Shown: positions 53,861-62,595, counted from the first letter of the stretch. The stretch: DNA of 64,000 bases from Alcanivorax profundi (GCF_003597125.1 NZ_QYYA01000003.1:312603-376602), one strand, 5' to 3'. Notes: generated from the sequence alone by a model not told the origin. Translations and numbers: made by a program.

Positions 53861-54913
53861 ATGTCTACTGTCATGGTCACCGGCGCGTCCGGGTATATCG
53901 CGGGCTGGATCGTTCGCTACTTGCTGGAAGCGGGCCACACGGTTCATGCCACGGTGCGAGACCCCCACAAGGCTGCCAGTGTCGATCACCTGCATGCCAT
54001 CGCCGATGTCACCCCCGGGACCCTGAAACTGTTCAAGGCGGATCTGCTGGATGCCGACAGTTTTGATGCCCCCATGGCAGGGTGCGATGTGCTCATGCAC
54101 ACCGCGTCTCCGTTTGTGCTCGATGGCTTTACCGATGCCAACGAAGCGCTGGTGCGCCCGGCAGTAGAAGGCACCCGCAATGTGCTCAACGCCGCCAACC
54201 GTTGCGAGACCCTCAAGCGGGTGGTGCTGACCAGCAGCGTGGCGTCAGTGTATGGCGACGCCACCGACATGAAGGGCAAGAGCGCCTTCACCGAAGCCGA
54301 CTGGAACACCACCAGCACCGTGGATCACAACCCGTACCAGTACTCCAAGGTGGCCGCCGAGCGGGAAGCCTGGAAAATCCACGATGCCCAGACCGGTGAG
54401 CCAGGCAGCCGCTGGGATCTGGTGACCATCAACCCGGGTATGGTGTATGGGCCGTCCCTGACCAATGCCAGCCATTCTGCCAGTATCGGTACCCTGCTCG
54501 ACATGGGACGCGGCAAGCTGCGCAGCGGGGTGCCGGATCTGGTGTACGGCATGGTGGATGTGCGCGAAGTGGCGCAGGCGCATTTGCTGGGTGCCTTCAC
54601 CACCGAGGCCGAAGGCCGCTACATTCTGGTCAGCGAATCGGTCTCCATGCTGGATATCGCTGCCAGCCTGCGTCGCCAGTTCGGCAAGCAGTACCCATTC
54701 CCGATGATGAAAGTCCCCAAGCCGGTGGTATGGGCCGTGGGGCCGTTCATGGGCCCGGTGACCCGCAAGTTCATCAGCCGCAATGTGGGCTACCCGCTGC
54801 GCTTTGATAACCGCCGCAGCCAGACCCTGGGCGTAACCTATCGCCCGGTAGATGACACCCTTCGGGACCACTTCGAACAGGTGCTGGAAGACGGCCTGGT
54901 TCGCCGCCGCTAA
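53861..54913 (+). CDS. NAD(P)-dependent epimerase/dihydroflavonol-reductase-like SDR
   Basis: 350-aa extended short-chain dehydrogenase. The N-terminal Rossmann motif is VTGASGYIAGWIVRYLL (about 6-22); the catalytic Tyr-x3-Lys is YQYSK (about 161-165) with Ser in LTSSVASVYG (about 122). It resembles dihydroflavonol-4-reductase-like aldehyde/ketone reductases; substrate unknown, a fatty aldehyde or ketone being possible in this context. ATG 53861 sits behind AAGGAG. Divergent from the desaturase operon and may share its operator. Confidence 0.85.
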   Translation: MSTVMVTGASGYIAGWIVRYLLEAGHTVHATVRDPHKAASVDHLHAIADVTPGTLKLFKADLLDADSFDAPMAGCDVLMHTASPFVLDGFTDANEALVRPAVEGTRNVLNAANRCETLKRVVLTSSVASVYGDATDMKGKSAFTEADWNTTSTVDHNPYQYSKVAAEREAWKIHDAQTGEPGSRWDLVTINPGMVYGPSLTNASHSASIGTLLDMGRGKLRSGVPDLVYGMVDVREVAQAHLLGAFTTEAEGRYILVSESVSMLDIAASLRRQFGKQYPFPMMKVPKPVVWAVGPFMGPVTRKFISRNVGYPLRFDNRRSQTLGVTYRPVDDTLRDHFEQVLEDGLVRRR

Positions 54914-54987
54914 TACGGCCAGCGCATCCCCCAACAGGGGGATGCCGCACTGGCTGGCTCATGACAAGCTGGGTACCTCGCGAACCA

Positions 54988-55467
54988 ATGAGAAAGACCA
55001 TGCGGAAACGATGGATCACCTGGATGCTGGGCGGCCTGCCGGTGCTGGCGCTCGCCTGTGGTGGTTGGCCCCAGGACGTTAACCTGCTGTACGCCACCGC
55101 CTTTCGTGTAAGCGCAGTACAAAACTGTGCCACACAGGCCCCGGCGATCCGCTCAGAATGCCTGCAAGGGGTCATGACCGAACCGCTGATCTCACGCCCC
55201 GGCACCGCAGCGCAGCTTGAGCTGATTCGCTACAGCAGCCTGCGCGACCTGGCCCCTTGCTCCGGGCAGGAGCTGCAACAGATCCGACAGGCCGGTGGCC
55301 AGCGGGCCGCCTTGTGGGCCTGCATGGGGCTGCTGCATTATCCCGGCGAGCGGCCCGCGCAAGGCGTGGCCGTGGCCGTGGATCCGCAGGAAACTGACAG
55401 CCTCGTGAGCGACGGGGCTGCCGGGCTCAAGATCACCCAGATCGTCACATTGCCGTTATCGAAATAG
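54988..55467 (+). CDS. Hypothetical exported protein
   Basis: 159-aa protein with a hydrophobic N-terminus (about 9-25, WMLGGLPVLALAC) that could be a signal peptide or a poor lipobox (ALAC). The mature part contains four further Cys (NCATQ, ECLQG, PCSGQ, WACMG) and helical patterns reminiscent of small repeat proteins, without a recognised family. Start among several close ATGs is uncertain. Follows the SDR gene by 74 nt on the same strand. Confidence 0.5.
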   Translation: MRKTMRKRWITWMLGGLPVLALACGGWPQDVNLLYATAFRVSAVQNCATQAPAIRSECLQGVMTEPLISRPGTAAQLELIRYSSLRDLAPCSGQELQQIRQAGGQRAALWACMGLLHYPGERPAQGVAVAVDPQETDSLVSDGAAGLKITQIVTLPLSK

Positions 55468-55518
55468 CGCCATTCCCGGTAGACTCGGTGCGGCAACGAT
55501 CCGTCCACAGGAGTCCCC

Positions 55519-55932
55519 ATGGCCCATTCCCGACAACAGTGGCTACAGGCCTTTACCGGTGGTTTTCTCGCCACGCTGATCTTTCATCAGGGCGTCTTGG
55601 CCCTGTTCTGGTTGGGCGGCATGATTCCGGCCTTCCCCTGGAATATGAACCCGGTGCCGCCCCTTGGCGTTCCGCAGGTCATCTCCCTGGCGTTTTGGGG
55701 TGGGGTATGGGGGCTACCTGTGTGGTGGTTGATCCGCCGCTGGCAGGGCATTCGCTATTGGCTTGGGGCCGTCGTCATCGGTGCCATTGGCCCCACCGCC
55801 GTGGCCATGCTGGTGGTGTTTCCCATGAAAGGCCTGGACGTGAACGCCAGCAAAGTGATCGGCGGCCTCATCGTTAACGGGGCCTGGGGGCTGGGGTTGG
55901 CCGTGTGGATGCAACTCACCCGCTCGCGCTAA
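55519..55932 (+). CDS. Small four-helix membrane protein
   Basis: 137-aa inner-membrane protein with four predicted helices (about 12-35, 50-70, 80-102, 112-132) and a QQWLQAFTGGFLATLIFHQG start seen in a family of uncharacterised proteins. ATG 55519 has CAGGAG 6 nt upstream. Function unknown. Single gene or second of a pair with the preceding one. Confidence 0.75.
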   Translation: MAHSRQQWLQAFTGGFLATLIFHQGVLALFWLGGMIPAFPWNMNPVPPLGVPQVISLAFWGGVWGLPVWWLIRRWQGIRYWLGAVVIGAIGPTAVAMLVVFPMKGLDVNASKVIGGLIVNGAWGLGLAVWMQLTRSR

Positions 55933-56043
55933 ACACACTGGCGATCAGGTGTGTTGGCAGGGCGTTATCACCGCCCCCCAATAATCAATGATCCATTGTG
56001 GTGCGCTTTTCGGGTGCAAAATTGCACCTATTGTGCGCACAGT

Positions 56044-56463
56044 CTAGCCCGCCTTTTTGCTTAGCTCTGCCAGTTTCTGATCCAGCATGTTCAGAATATG
56101 GCGGCGGCTGATCACTCCCAGCACCTTGTTGCTGGCATCCACCACCGGGTAGATCTTCGGCTTGGCATTCAGCATCTGCTGGGCCAGGGTCAGCACGTCG
56201 TCACTAACAGATACCGTGAGAACGTCGGTCTGCATCAGGTCCTTTACTGTGGCGACCCGCTGGTTGTGATACACCACCTGCAGTGCGGCCTGCAGGCATT
56301 CGCGCTCACTGATCCAGCCCAGCAATGTTCCAGCCTCGTCGGTGACCGGGCTGCCCAGCATATCGTGCTTGATCAGGTTGCCCGAGGCCTCTACCACCGG
56401 CATTTCCGGGCGGATAGTGGCGTAACGGGTACACATCAGGTCTTTAATTGATACCGAATCCAT
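56044..56463 (-). CDS. Tandem CBS-domain protein
   Basis: 139-aa cytoplasmic protein made almost entirely of two CBS motifs (about 8-62 and 73-128), with IKDLMCTRYATIRPEMPVVE and VKDLMQTDVLTVSVSDD starts. Stand-alone CBS pairs bind adenosine nucleotides and act as energy sensors on partner proteins. ATG 56463 follows AGAGGTG. No partner is adjacent. Confidence 0.88.
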   Translation of the reverse strand: MDSVSIKDLMCTRYATIRPEMPVVEASGNLIKHDMLGSPVTDEAGTLLGWISERECLQAALQVVYHNQRVATVKDLMQTDVLTVSVSDDVLTLAQQMLNAKPKIYPVVDASNKVLGVISRRHILNMLDQKLAELSKKAG

Positions 56464-56869
56464 AAGGCACCTCTTTGTCTGTCGGGTGTTGAGCCAGGCT
56501 GCCGTCAGGGCAGCAGATACCCTCTGATGAGTGCGGGAACCGTGCCAACTCTGCATACGCGTGACAATCCAGACCTTCCCCGCAGGCGCGACGCAAGAGC
56601 CGCGAGCAGCCAGCCCTAAACAAACCCCTGAAGCCTATTCATTTATTTGCGCTCGAAGATTGTGTACATTCGGAACTGCGTCACAATAAAGGCGCTACCA
56701 ATAACAATCAGCCCGCCAGGAAGGCGAGGCGTTTTATGCAAGAGGGGAAGGGATGCCTAGCAGTCCGTATCCACATGGTTGCCCTGCCGGCACCAGAACG
56801 GGGAGCCGCAACGCCGTTGCGGATCATATTGGCTGTGTCTTTCTTGTGAGATTGCGAGGCTGATCCGCC
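56464..56869. other. Intergenic spacer before helicase gene
   Basis: 406 bp at the left edge of the accessory island. No tRNA, repeat or strong promoter is seen; short - strand frames here have no coding character. Confidence 0.4.
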
Positions 56870-58780
56870 ATGGCCACCGTCATTCCCAGCCTCAGTACCA
56901 TCCGCGGCATGACCAAGGGCGAGCGTCGTCTTGGGCAGCGGCTGGAAACGCTGCTGGAGGATGATTACACCGTCTGGTATGACACCCCGGTGGGGCGGAA
57001 CCGACGATATCCCGATTACATCATTCTTCATCCCGGTCGAGGCTTGCTGTTTTTGGAGGTGAAGGATTGGAAGCTGGATACCCTCAAACAGATCACGCCC
57101 CGTGATGTGGAAATCTTCACCCCCGATGGCCTGAAGACCGTCACCAATCCCCTACAGCAAGCTCGCCAATGTGCGCTCACCGCCATCAAGAAACTGCAGC
57201 GCGATGAACACCTGCAGCAAACCTCCGCACAGCACAAAGGCAAGCTCTGTTTCCCGTGGGGCTATGGCGTGGTGTTCCCCAATATCACCCGCAAGCAATG
57301 GAATGAGGCCATCAGTGAAGAGCATCAGGAATTGGTCCTGCCGCCACACCGGCTAATCTGCCGGGATGAAATGACTGCCACCGCTAATCCGGAAATATTC
57401 CAGGAACAGCTCTGGGCCATGTTCGATTACACCTTCGGCGACAAGCTCAGCCTGCCGCAGATTGATCGCATCCGTTGGAACCTGTTTCCGGAAATCCGCA
57501 TCAACGCGCCTCAGCAGGGGTTGTTTGATGAAGAGGGTGAGGCTGATGAAGAAAGCGAGCTAGTCAGCGTGCAAGGGCAGGTCAATAACACAGGCACTGG
57601 AGCCGTGGCAGAGAGCCAACCCGGCTACAACGCCATCCCCGATATCGTCCGCGTCATGGACCTGCAGCAGGAACAATTGGCCCGTAGCATGGGTGAGGGG
57701 CACCGGGTCATCCATGGGGTGGCCGGGTCCGGCAAGACGCTGATCCTCGGCTACCGCTGCCTGCACCTGGCCCAGGCCGTCACCAAGCCGATACTGGTGT
57801 TGTGCTTCAACATCACCCTGGCCGCCCGGCTGCGTAGCTTTATTGCCGAAAAGGGCATCGAAGAGAAAGTACAGGTGCATCACTTCCATGAATGGTGTGG
57901 CCGGCAACTACAAACCTACAATGTGGATCTGATCCCGGCCACGCCAGAGTTGCGGCCATGGGAACGGCAAGTGGAGACGGTGATTCAGGCCGTGGACAAG
58001 GATCAGATCCCCCGCGCTCAATACAGCGCGGTTATGATCGACGAAGGCCACGACTTCGAGCAGGACTGGCTGGCCCTGGTCGTGCAGATGATCGACCCGA
58101 ACACCAATTCCCTGCTGCTGCTTTACGACGATGCTCAGTCCATCTACAAGAAGCGCAGTCTCAAATTCCCCCTGTCCAGCGCCGGCATACAGGCTCGTGG
58201 CCGTACCACCATTCTGAAACTGAATTACCGCAACACACGCGAGATCCTCAGCTACGCCTACGATTTCGCCAAGGACTTCCTACAAGCCCAGGACGCCGAC
58301 GACGACCACATTCCCCTGATCGCCCCGGAAATGGCCGGCGCCAGCGGCCCGCCACCGGCGTTCCGGAAGTTCGACACCTTCAACGACGAAGCCCACTACA
58401 TCGCCCGCTGCATCCGCAAATGGCACCAGAACGGCCAGCCGCTAAACAACATCGCGGTGATATACGGCTACAACTGGCAGGCCGAAACGCTGCAACGGGC
58501 CCTCAAACGGGAAAACCTTCCCCATGCCTGGCTGAAAGACAATGCCAGCAAAAAAGCCTACGACGCCAATGCCGAGCGCATCGCGCTACTGACCCGGCAA
58601 AGCAGCAAGGGGCTGGAGTTCGATACCGTGGTGCTGGCGGGGCTGGGGGGATTGAGGGATGACGAGGAGAATCTGGAAAACGAGGTGAGGCTGTTGTATG
58701 TGGGGATGACACGGGCTCGGCAGCAGTTGTTGTTGACGGGGAGTGGGGGGAATTGGTTTGTGGTGAGGTTTGGTGGGTAG
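56870..58780 (+). CDS. NERD-nuclease / SF1 helicase protein
   Basis: 636-aa cytoplasmic protein. The N-terminal NERD domain (about 15-130), a restriction-nuclease-like fold, shows the metal-binding pattern YPDYIILHPGRGLLFLEVKDWK (residues about 47-68: Asp-x-Glu-x-Lys). The rest is a UvrD/REP-type SF1 helicase with Walker A GVAGSGKT (about 283-290), Walker B VMIDEGHDF (about 388), a motif III-like LLLLYDDAQSIYKK, motif IV KLNYRN, and C-terminal ExxRLLYVGMTRARQQL. Such fusions are frequent in phage-defence islands. Its 3' end is duplicated in decayed form at 61521-61667. Confidence 0.88.
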   Translation: MATVIPSLSTIRGMTKGERRLGQRLETLLEDDYTVWYDTPVGRNRRYPDYIILHPGRGLLFLEVKDWKLDTLKQITPRDVEIFTPDGLKTVTNPLQQARQCALTAIKKLQRDEHLQQTSAQHKGKLCFPWGYGVVFPNITRKQWNEAISEEHQELVLPPHRLICRDEMTATANPEIFQEQLWAMFDYTFGDKLSLPQIDRIRWNLFPEIRINAPQQGLFDEEGEADEESELVSVQGQVNNTGTGAVAESQPGYNAIPDIVRVMDLQQEQLARSMGEGHRVIHGVAGSGKTLILGYRCLHLAQAVTKPILVLCFNITLAARLRSFIAEKGIEEKVQVHHFHEWCGRQLQTYNVDLIPATPELRPWERQVETVIQAVDKDQIPRAQYSAVMIDEGHDFEQDWLALVVQMIDPNTNSLLLLYDDAQSIYKKRSLKFPLSSAGIQARGRTTILKLNYRNTREILSYAYDFAKDFLQAQDADDDHIPLIAPEMAGASGPPPAFRKFDTFNDEAHYIARCIRKWHQNGQPLNNIAVIYGYNWQAETLQRALKRENLPHAWLKDNASKKAYDANAERIALLTRQSSKGLEFDTVVLAGLGGLRDDEENLENEVRLLYVGMTRARQQLLLTGSGGNWFVVRFGG

Positions 58781-58782
58781 TT

Positions 58783-58948
58783 GTTTGGGAGTGGATCACG
58801 GTTGGCTTTGCTGTTACGTGGGAAATGGGAGACCTGACCCCCAGTGTTCCGGTGGGTTATATGCACGATACGAGACCTGGCCCGGAGTTCGTTTGGGATT
58901 GGACCACGGTTGGGTTTGTTGTTTGGTGGGGAATGGGAGACCGGACCC
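58783..58948 (+). repeat. Two 58-bp direct repeats after helicase
   Basis: Copies at 58783-58840 and 58891-58948 (108 bp apart) match at 50 of 58 positions. Each starts GTTTGGGA and ends with a TGGGAGACC(T/G)GACCC motif. A further fragment of the same kind lies at 59519-59541. They start 3 bp after the helicase stop. Confidence 0.85.
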
Positions 58949-58978
58949 TCAATGAATGTTTTTGAAGGAAAATGAATT

Positions 58979-59335
58979 ATGGATAGAGGTAAGAGGCTCG
59001 GGTTGGGGATTGTCCTCATCTCAATACTGGTTTGTTTGTCTGGTGTTATCTTGAATAACCGCTGGAGTGAAGGTTGGTCATTGATGAAAGAGATTTCGAA
59101 TTCTAATTTCTTTTTCATGGAATACAACTGCCATGAGGTAGTGACATCAAATTATAAATATGGTCGATATGTAGACTCAAAAAATAAGGAATGTGAATAC
59201 TTTAGTATAGGCTTGGACACATTTGTAGTTTTTAACTTGATTACGATGTTCTATGGGCTTGCTATTTATATTGGGGTTATTAACGCTCCTTTTGGTAAAA
59301 AATCTGTCAATAATGAAGATCGATTTTCGAAATGA
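58979..59335 (+). CDS. AT-rich two-helix membrane protein
   Basis: 118-aa protein with a helix at about 7-26 (LGLGIVLISILVCLSGVIL) and another at about 80-100 (VVFNLITMFYGLAIYIGVI), the loop between them containing two Cys (NCHEV, ECEYF). Base composition is clearly more AT-rich than the flanking chromosome, a sign of acquisition. AAGGAAAATG gives a ribosome site. No family recognised. It lies between the helicase and the deaminase; a role as accessory or effector of the defence unit is possible but unproven. Confidence 0.65.
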   Translation: MDRGKRLGLGIVLISILVCLSGVILNNRWSEGWSLMKEISNSNFFFMEYNCHEVVTSNYKYGRYVDSKNKECEYFSIGLDTFVVFNLITMFYGLAIYIGVINAPFGKKSVNNEDRFSK

Positions 59336-59353
59336 AAAGGGGTGTGGGGCGGA

Positions 59354-59403
59354 TCTTTCATCGTGCGAAGAGATTTGCTCTTGTCTAGGCGCACGATGAA
59401 AGA
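59354..59403 (+). ncRNA. Structured leader upstream of AvcD-like gene
   Basis: TCTTTCATCGTGCG and CGCACGATGAAAGA make a perfect 14-bp stem; the 22-nt loop holds a second hairpin AAGAG-ATTTG-CTCTT. In Vibrio the AvcD deaminase is held inactive by AvcI, an RNA made from the region just upstream, so this is the natural place to look for such an RNA. It could equally be a REP-like element, because the right arm continues into the AGACCTGAC motif repeated around the island. The whole spacer is 59336-59581. Confidence 0.35.
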
Positions 59404-59581
59404 CCTGACACCAATGTTTCCTATGTTTCCCCCGGCGCTGTCCGGTTGTGGTGGGGCAGTTGTTGAGGAGAGGGATGAAGAAGATGGGTATGAGATTTAG
59501 TGTGGCTGTAGTGGGAAGTGGGAGACCTGACCCCGGACCCTAGGCTCTGTATTTTTTGGTTTTATAAAGATTGGGAAAAAA

Positions 59582-61354
59582 ATGGAATTCAATACTTCAA
59601 TAGACGAAATCTTTCTTGCTAGAAAAAAATTCATGATCGTTGGTTTGACTGGTCGGACTGGTTCTGGCTGTACCACAGCAGCAAAAATATTTGAGGAGAA
59701 AAAGGGTAGGCAATATTTTCCAGGTTTGGCTGATGTTGCGACAGAGGGTGCCCCGTTCTTCGAAGGTCTTGATTCAAGAAGGTATCAAATCCTTAGAGAT
59801 TATGCTGAGAAGAACTGGAGCGGTTTTATCTCTATTAAAGTTTCTGATTTGATATCAGCATATATAATGAGAATGAGCAAATCCAAGGTTGTTGATTTTA
59901 TTTATGGGGTAAGAAATAAGGACGAAATAAAGAAGGAAGATATCAAAAGGTGTGTTAATAAGGTTGTTGAAATTAGAAATTCTCTTATTCGGAAGCATCA
60001 ACATATAATCGATATGCTTATTGATCCTGGGGTTGACTTGGATCTTAGCGAAATTAATGAGCGTAGATTTTTAATGGTCCTCCTAAGTGTCAGAAGGTTT
60101 ACAAGAGATTTAAAAAAGCATTTAACGGGGATTGATGAAGGCCTTTATGTGGCGGCTTATCAAGGTGCTGGAAATTCTTTGAGGAAGGTGGGGGAGATTG
60201 ATTTAGATTATAAAAGCAAAGATTTTAATAGGGATGCTATTTTTACTTTGCCAAATGCTATTAACCGAATCATCAAATGCCTAAGGGAATTGAAGGATAA
60301 CTGTTATATAGTGATCGACGCAATTAGAAATCCATATGAGGCTAGATTTTTTAAAGATAGATATGCGGCTTTCTATCTTGTTTCTATAAATGCGCCGGAT
60401 TCTGCAAGATCGAAATATTTACATGAAGTTCATAAGTTTGATCCTGATCAACTTAATGTTCTGGATCAAACAGAGTCAGGTAAAATTATTACTGATTCAG
60501 GTGTTCGTCAGCCCAATGAGTGGGGGGAGAAGCTTACTGTTACAGATGTTAGGAAATGCCTTCAGTTCTCCGATATTCACATTTACAACCCCCGTTCAGA
60601 GCTATCAAATACAAATGTGTTGAGGGCTCAAATATTTTGGTATTTTTCTCTCATGGTTCATCCTGGGCTTGTTTCGCCCACGTCGATCGAGCGAGTGATG
60701 CAGATCGCATTCACTGCTAAGCTGAACTCTGGTTGCATATCACGCCAAGTCGGGGCTGTTGTTACTGGTAATGACTATTCAATACGATCAGTAGGTTGGA
60801 ATGATGTTCCTGCATCACAAGTCCCGTGTGCATTAAGAAGTGTAGAGGGTGCACTGTCCGGTTTTGATCCGGTTGTATACAGTGAATATGAAAGAAATAA
60901 TGATAAGTTTCGAGATGTTCTTGAAAAAAGAAATAGGATTTTAATTAAAAACATTAAGGAAATGAAGGGGCGACCAGTTTCTTACTGTTTTAAAGATACT
61001 GAAAATACACTGCGCGGTGACAAGAACCAAGTTCATACGCGATCGCTTCATGCAGAAGAAAACGCCTTTCTTCAAATAACAAAGTATGGGGGGGCTTCAG
61101 TAATGGGAGGTAAACTTTTTTCAACAGCTAGCCCATGTGAGCTATGTTCCAAAAAAGCAATGCAGTTGGGAATCAAGGACATATATTTTATTGATCCATA
61201 TCCAGGAATATCAAAAGACCATGTGCTCGCTAATGGTAGTGATAAACCCAATCTTGTTCAATTTTTCGGCGCTGTTGGAACGGGTTACCAAAGGCTCTAT
61301 GAGCCACTTATGCCCTACAAGGATGAGCTGGACTACCTCTCAAATTCTGAGTAA
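59582..61354 (+). CDS. AvcD-like anti-phage dCTP/dCMP deaminase
   Basis: 590-aa two-domain protein. The N-terminal P-loop is GLTGRTGSGCTT (21-32), typical of a nucleotide-kinase-like NTPase domain (to about 340). The C-terminal cytidine/deoxycytidylate deaminase domain (about 375-585) has the zinc ligand and proton-shuttle motif HAEEN (His490, Glu492) and PCELC (Cys519, Cys522). This layout is that of AvcD/anti-phage dCTP deaminases, which deplete deoxycytidine nucleotides on phage infection. Low GC and AGA/ATA codon use differ from the flanks. Weak ribosome site (GGGA). It may need an RNA antitoxin encoded upstream. Confidence 0.85.
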   Translation: MEFNTSIDEIFLARKKFMIVGLTGRTGSGCTTAAKIFEEKKGRQYFPGLADVATEGAPFFEGLDSRRYQILRDYAEKNWSGFISIKVSDLISAYIMRMSKSKVVDFIYGVRNKDEIKKEDIKRCVNKVVEIRNSLIRKHQHIIDMLIDPGVDLDLSEINERRFLMVLLSVRRFTRDLKKHLTGIDEGLYVAAYQGAGNSLRKVGEIDLDYKSKDFNRDAIFTLPNAINRIIKCLRELKDNCYIVIDAIRNPYEARFFKDRYAAFYLVSINAPDSARSKYLHEVHKFDPDQLNVLDQTESGKIITDSGVRQPNEWGEKLTVTDVRKCLQFSDIHIYNPRSELSNTNVLRAQIFWYFSLMVHPGLVSPTSIERVMQIAFTAKLNSGCISRQVGAVVTGNDYSIRSVGWNDVPASQVPCALRSVEGALSGFDPVVYSEYERNNDKFRDVLEKRNRILIKNIKEMKGRPVSYCFKDTENTLRGDKNQVHTRSLHAEENAFLQITKYGGASVMGGKLFSTASPCELCSKKAMQLGIKDIYFIDPYPGISKDHVLANGSDKPNLVQFFGAVGTGYQRLYEPLMPYKDELDYLSNSE

Positions 61355-61437
61355 AGGCACTGCAACACACGAATCACAACAACAATGCAGATCAGACCTC
61401 ATCTGTTGGCCGTATATTACATGGGGCTGGGTCGGAG

Positions 61438-61472
61438 TGGAACACGAGGGTCAGGTCTTGTCCCGTGCCCTC
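61438..61472 (+). repeat. REP-like repeat, copy A
   Basis: A 35-bp segment starting TGGAACACGAGGGTCAGGTC and ending GTGCCCTC. It matches 62561-62595 except for a few bases. The core GGGTCA-GGTCT-TGTCCC is an imperfect hairpin. Confidence 0.8.
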
Positions 61473-61520
61473 AAAGGCAATAAAAGAGCCATAAACAGGA
61501 CACTCATCAACCGGTAGGTC

Positions 61521-61667
61521 CCGACAAAGTAGCCGGAGTTGGAGTTCGATATTGTAGTGCTGGCGGGTTGAGGGATTGGAGGATGACGAGGAGAGTTTGG
61601 AGGGCGAGGCGAGGTTGTTGTATGGGGAGTGACGCGGGCGCGGCAGTAGTTGTTGGCGGGGCGAGGG
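61521..61667 (+). pseudogene. Decayed copy of the helicase 3' end
   Basis: This stretch aligns without rearrangement to 58594-58745 of the NERD-helicase gene: shared runs include GGAGTTCGAT, GTGCTGGCGGG, GGATGACGAGGAGA, GAGG...TTGTTGTAT and CGGCAG(T/C)AGTTGTTG. Substitutions, small deletions and an early stop (GGGTTGA) break the frame. It therefore represents the former LxxxEFDTVVLAG...RLLYVGMTRARQQL region of the helicase. Together with the intact 3' end it brackets the membrane protein and deaminase genes. Confidence 0.85.
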
Positions 61668-61767
61668 TAAAAGAGGGATTTGTAAAATAGTTTGATTTTG
61701 AAATCTTTAATGATTGTTGTCTATAAAAAAGTCGGTTGACGTTTAATTTTTGTTGTCGAGGTTTTCC

Positions 61768-62478
61768 ATGAACAAAAAATGGTTGCTCATTTTGGTGATG
61801 CTGCTATCTGGTTGTAGCAATTCCGATGAAATACAGGAAATGATCAGAGAATATAATGCAGAGTGTTTTGCAAGCGTTTCCTTGCAGTGCGTTAATCTAA
61901 AGTGGGATATAAGAATAGAGCAGTTAGATCGCCATATAAGTGAAATGAAAGAAAAAAGAGATTTTCTTGTGGGGCGAAGTGGAATCAATGAGTATCGAAA
62001 AAGATATTTGTATCTTTACAAAGAAAAATTCAATGCTCAGCTTGAAAGGCCTACATGGGTTGCAAGTCTTTTGATGTCAGATGATGATCCATACGAGTAT
62101 AACTTTATCCCAAGAGCTGAGATGTTATTGAAATCATACCAGATATCTTCCGCTGCTGATGATTGGGATGAGATTAGAAATGAAATAAATAGCGAGCTAC
62201 AGGTTGAAGAAACTAAGGTCAATGCAAGGGGGGCGTCAAAAGTAGTGTTTGAATCAAGTGATCTTTCTAGCATTAATCGTGTGGCTGCCTCTTCAAATGA
62301 TGCCTATACCCAAAAAAACATTATTGAGCTTTTTCACTTCTACCAAGAACCATATTTTGAAAAAGGAGAATATGTTTATGCGGACTTGGATGCCCTGAAT
62401 GGATTGAGTGCGGATGAAGTTATTGAAGTGTTAAGAGATCACTATGACAAGGTGGATTATATTTCACAGCATGAATAG
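61768..62478 (+). CDS. AT-rich predicted lipoprotein
   Basis: 236-aa lipoprotein: signal 1-15 and lipobox LSGC (Cys16). The mature part is highly charged and mostly helical (for example EQLDRHISEMKEKRDF, about 55-75, likely coiled coil) with no recognised domain. AT-rich like the deaminase gene. The ATG at 61768 is chosen for the signal peptide; GAGG lies upstream. It is flanked by the two copies of a 35-bp repeat (61438 and 62561), as if carried as a cassette. Function unknown. Confidence 0.65.
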   Translation: MNKKWLLILVMLLSGCSNSDEIQEMIREYNAECFASVSLQCVNLKWDIRIEQLDRHISEMKEKRDFLVGRSGINEYRKRYLYLYKEKFNAQLERPTWVASLLMSDDDPYEYNFIPRAEMLLKSYQISSAADDWDEIRNEINSELQVEETKVNARGASKVVFESSDLSSINRVAASSNDAYTQKNIIELFHFYQEPYFEKGEYVYADLDALNGLSADEVIEVLRDHYDKVDYISQHE

Positions 62479-62560
62479 CACGGTATTCAACAAACCAACC
62501 ACAACAGGACACCCATCCATTCACTCATTGGCAGCCTTAATGCTCAATGAATAGGCGTCC

Positions 62561-62595
62561 GTGAACACGAGGGGCAGGTCTTGCCCCGTGCCCTC
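62561..62595 (+). repeat. REP-like repeat, copy B
   Basis: 35 bp starting GTGAACACGAGGGGCAGGTC. The core GGGGCA-GGTCT-TGCCCC is a perfect 6-bp hairpin with loop GGTCT. Matches copy A at 61438-61472. The rest of the spacer 62479-62836 also holds small hairpins ATCCCGC-TTC-GCGGGAT (about 62615-62631) and GCCGC-GAA-GCGGC. Confidence 0.8.

Noticed and set aside
56708..57031. 107-codon - strand frame before the helicase gene
   Set aside because: Overlaps the helicase start on the opposite strand and shows no domain or ribosome site.
57892..58662. 256-codon + strand frame within the helicase gene
   Set aside because: Out of frame with helicase motifs that continue through the region; its product is Arg/Pro-rich frame-shift sequence.
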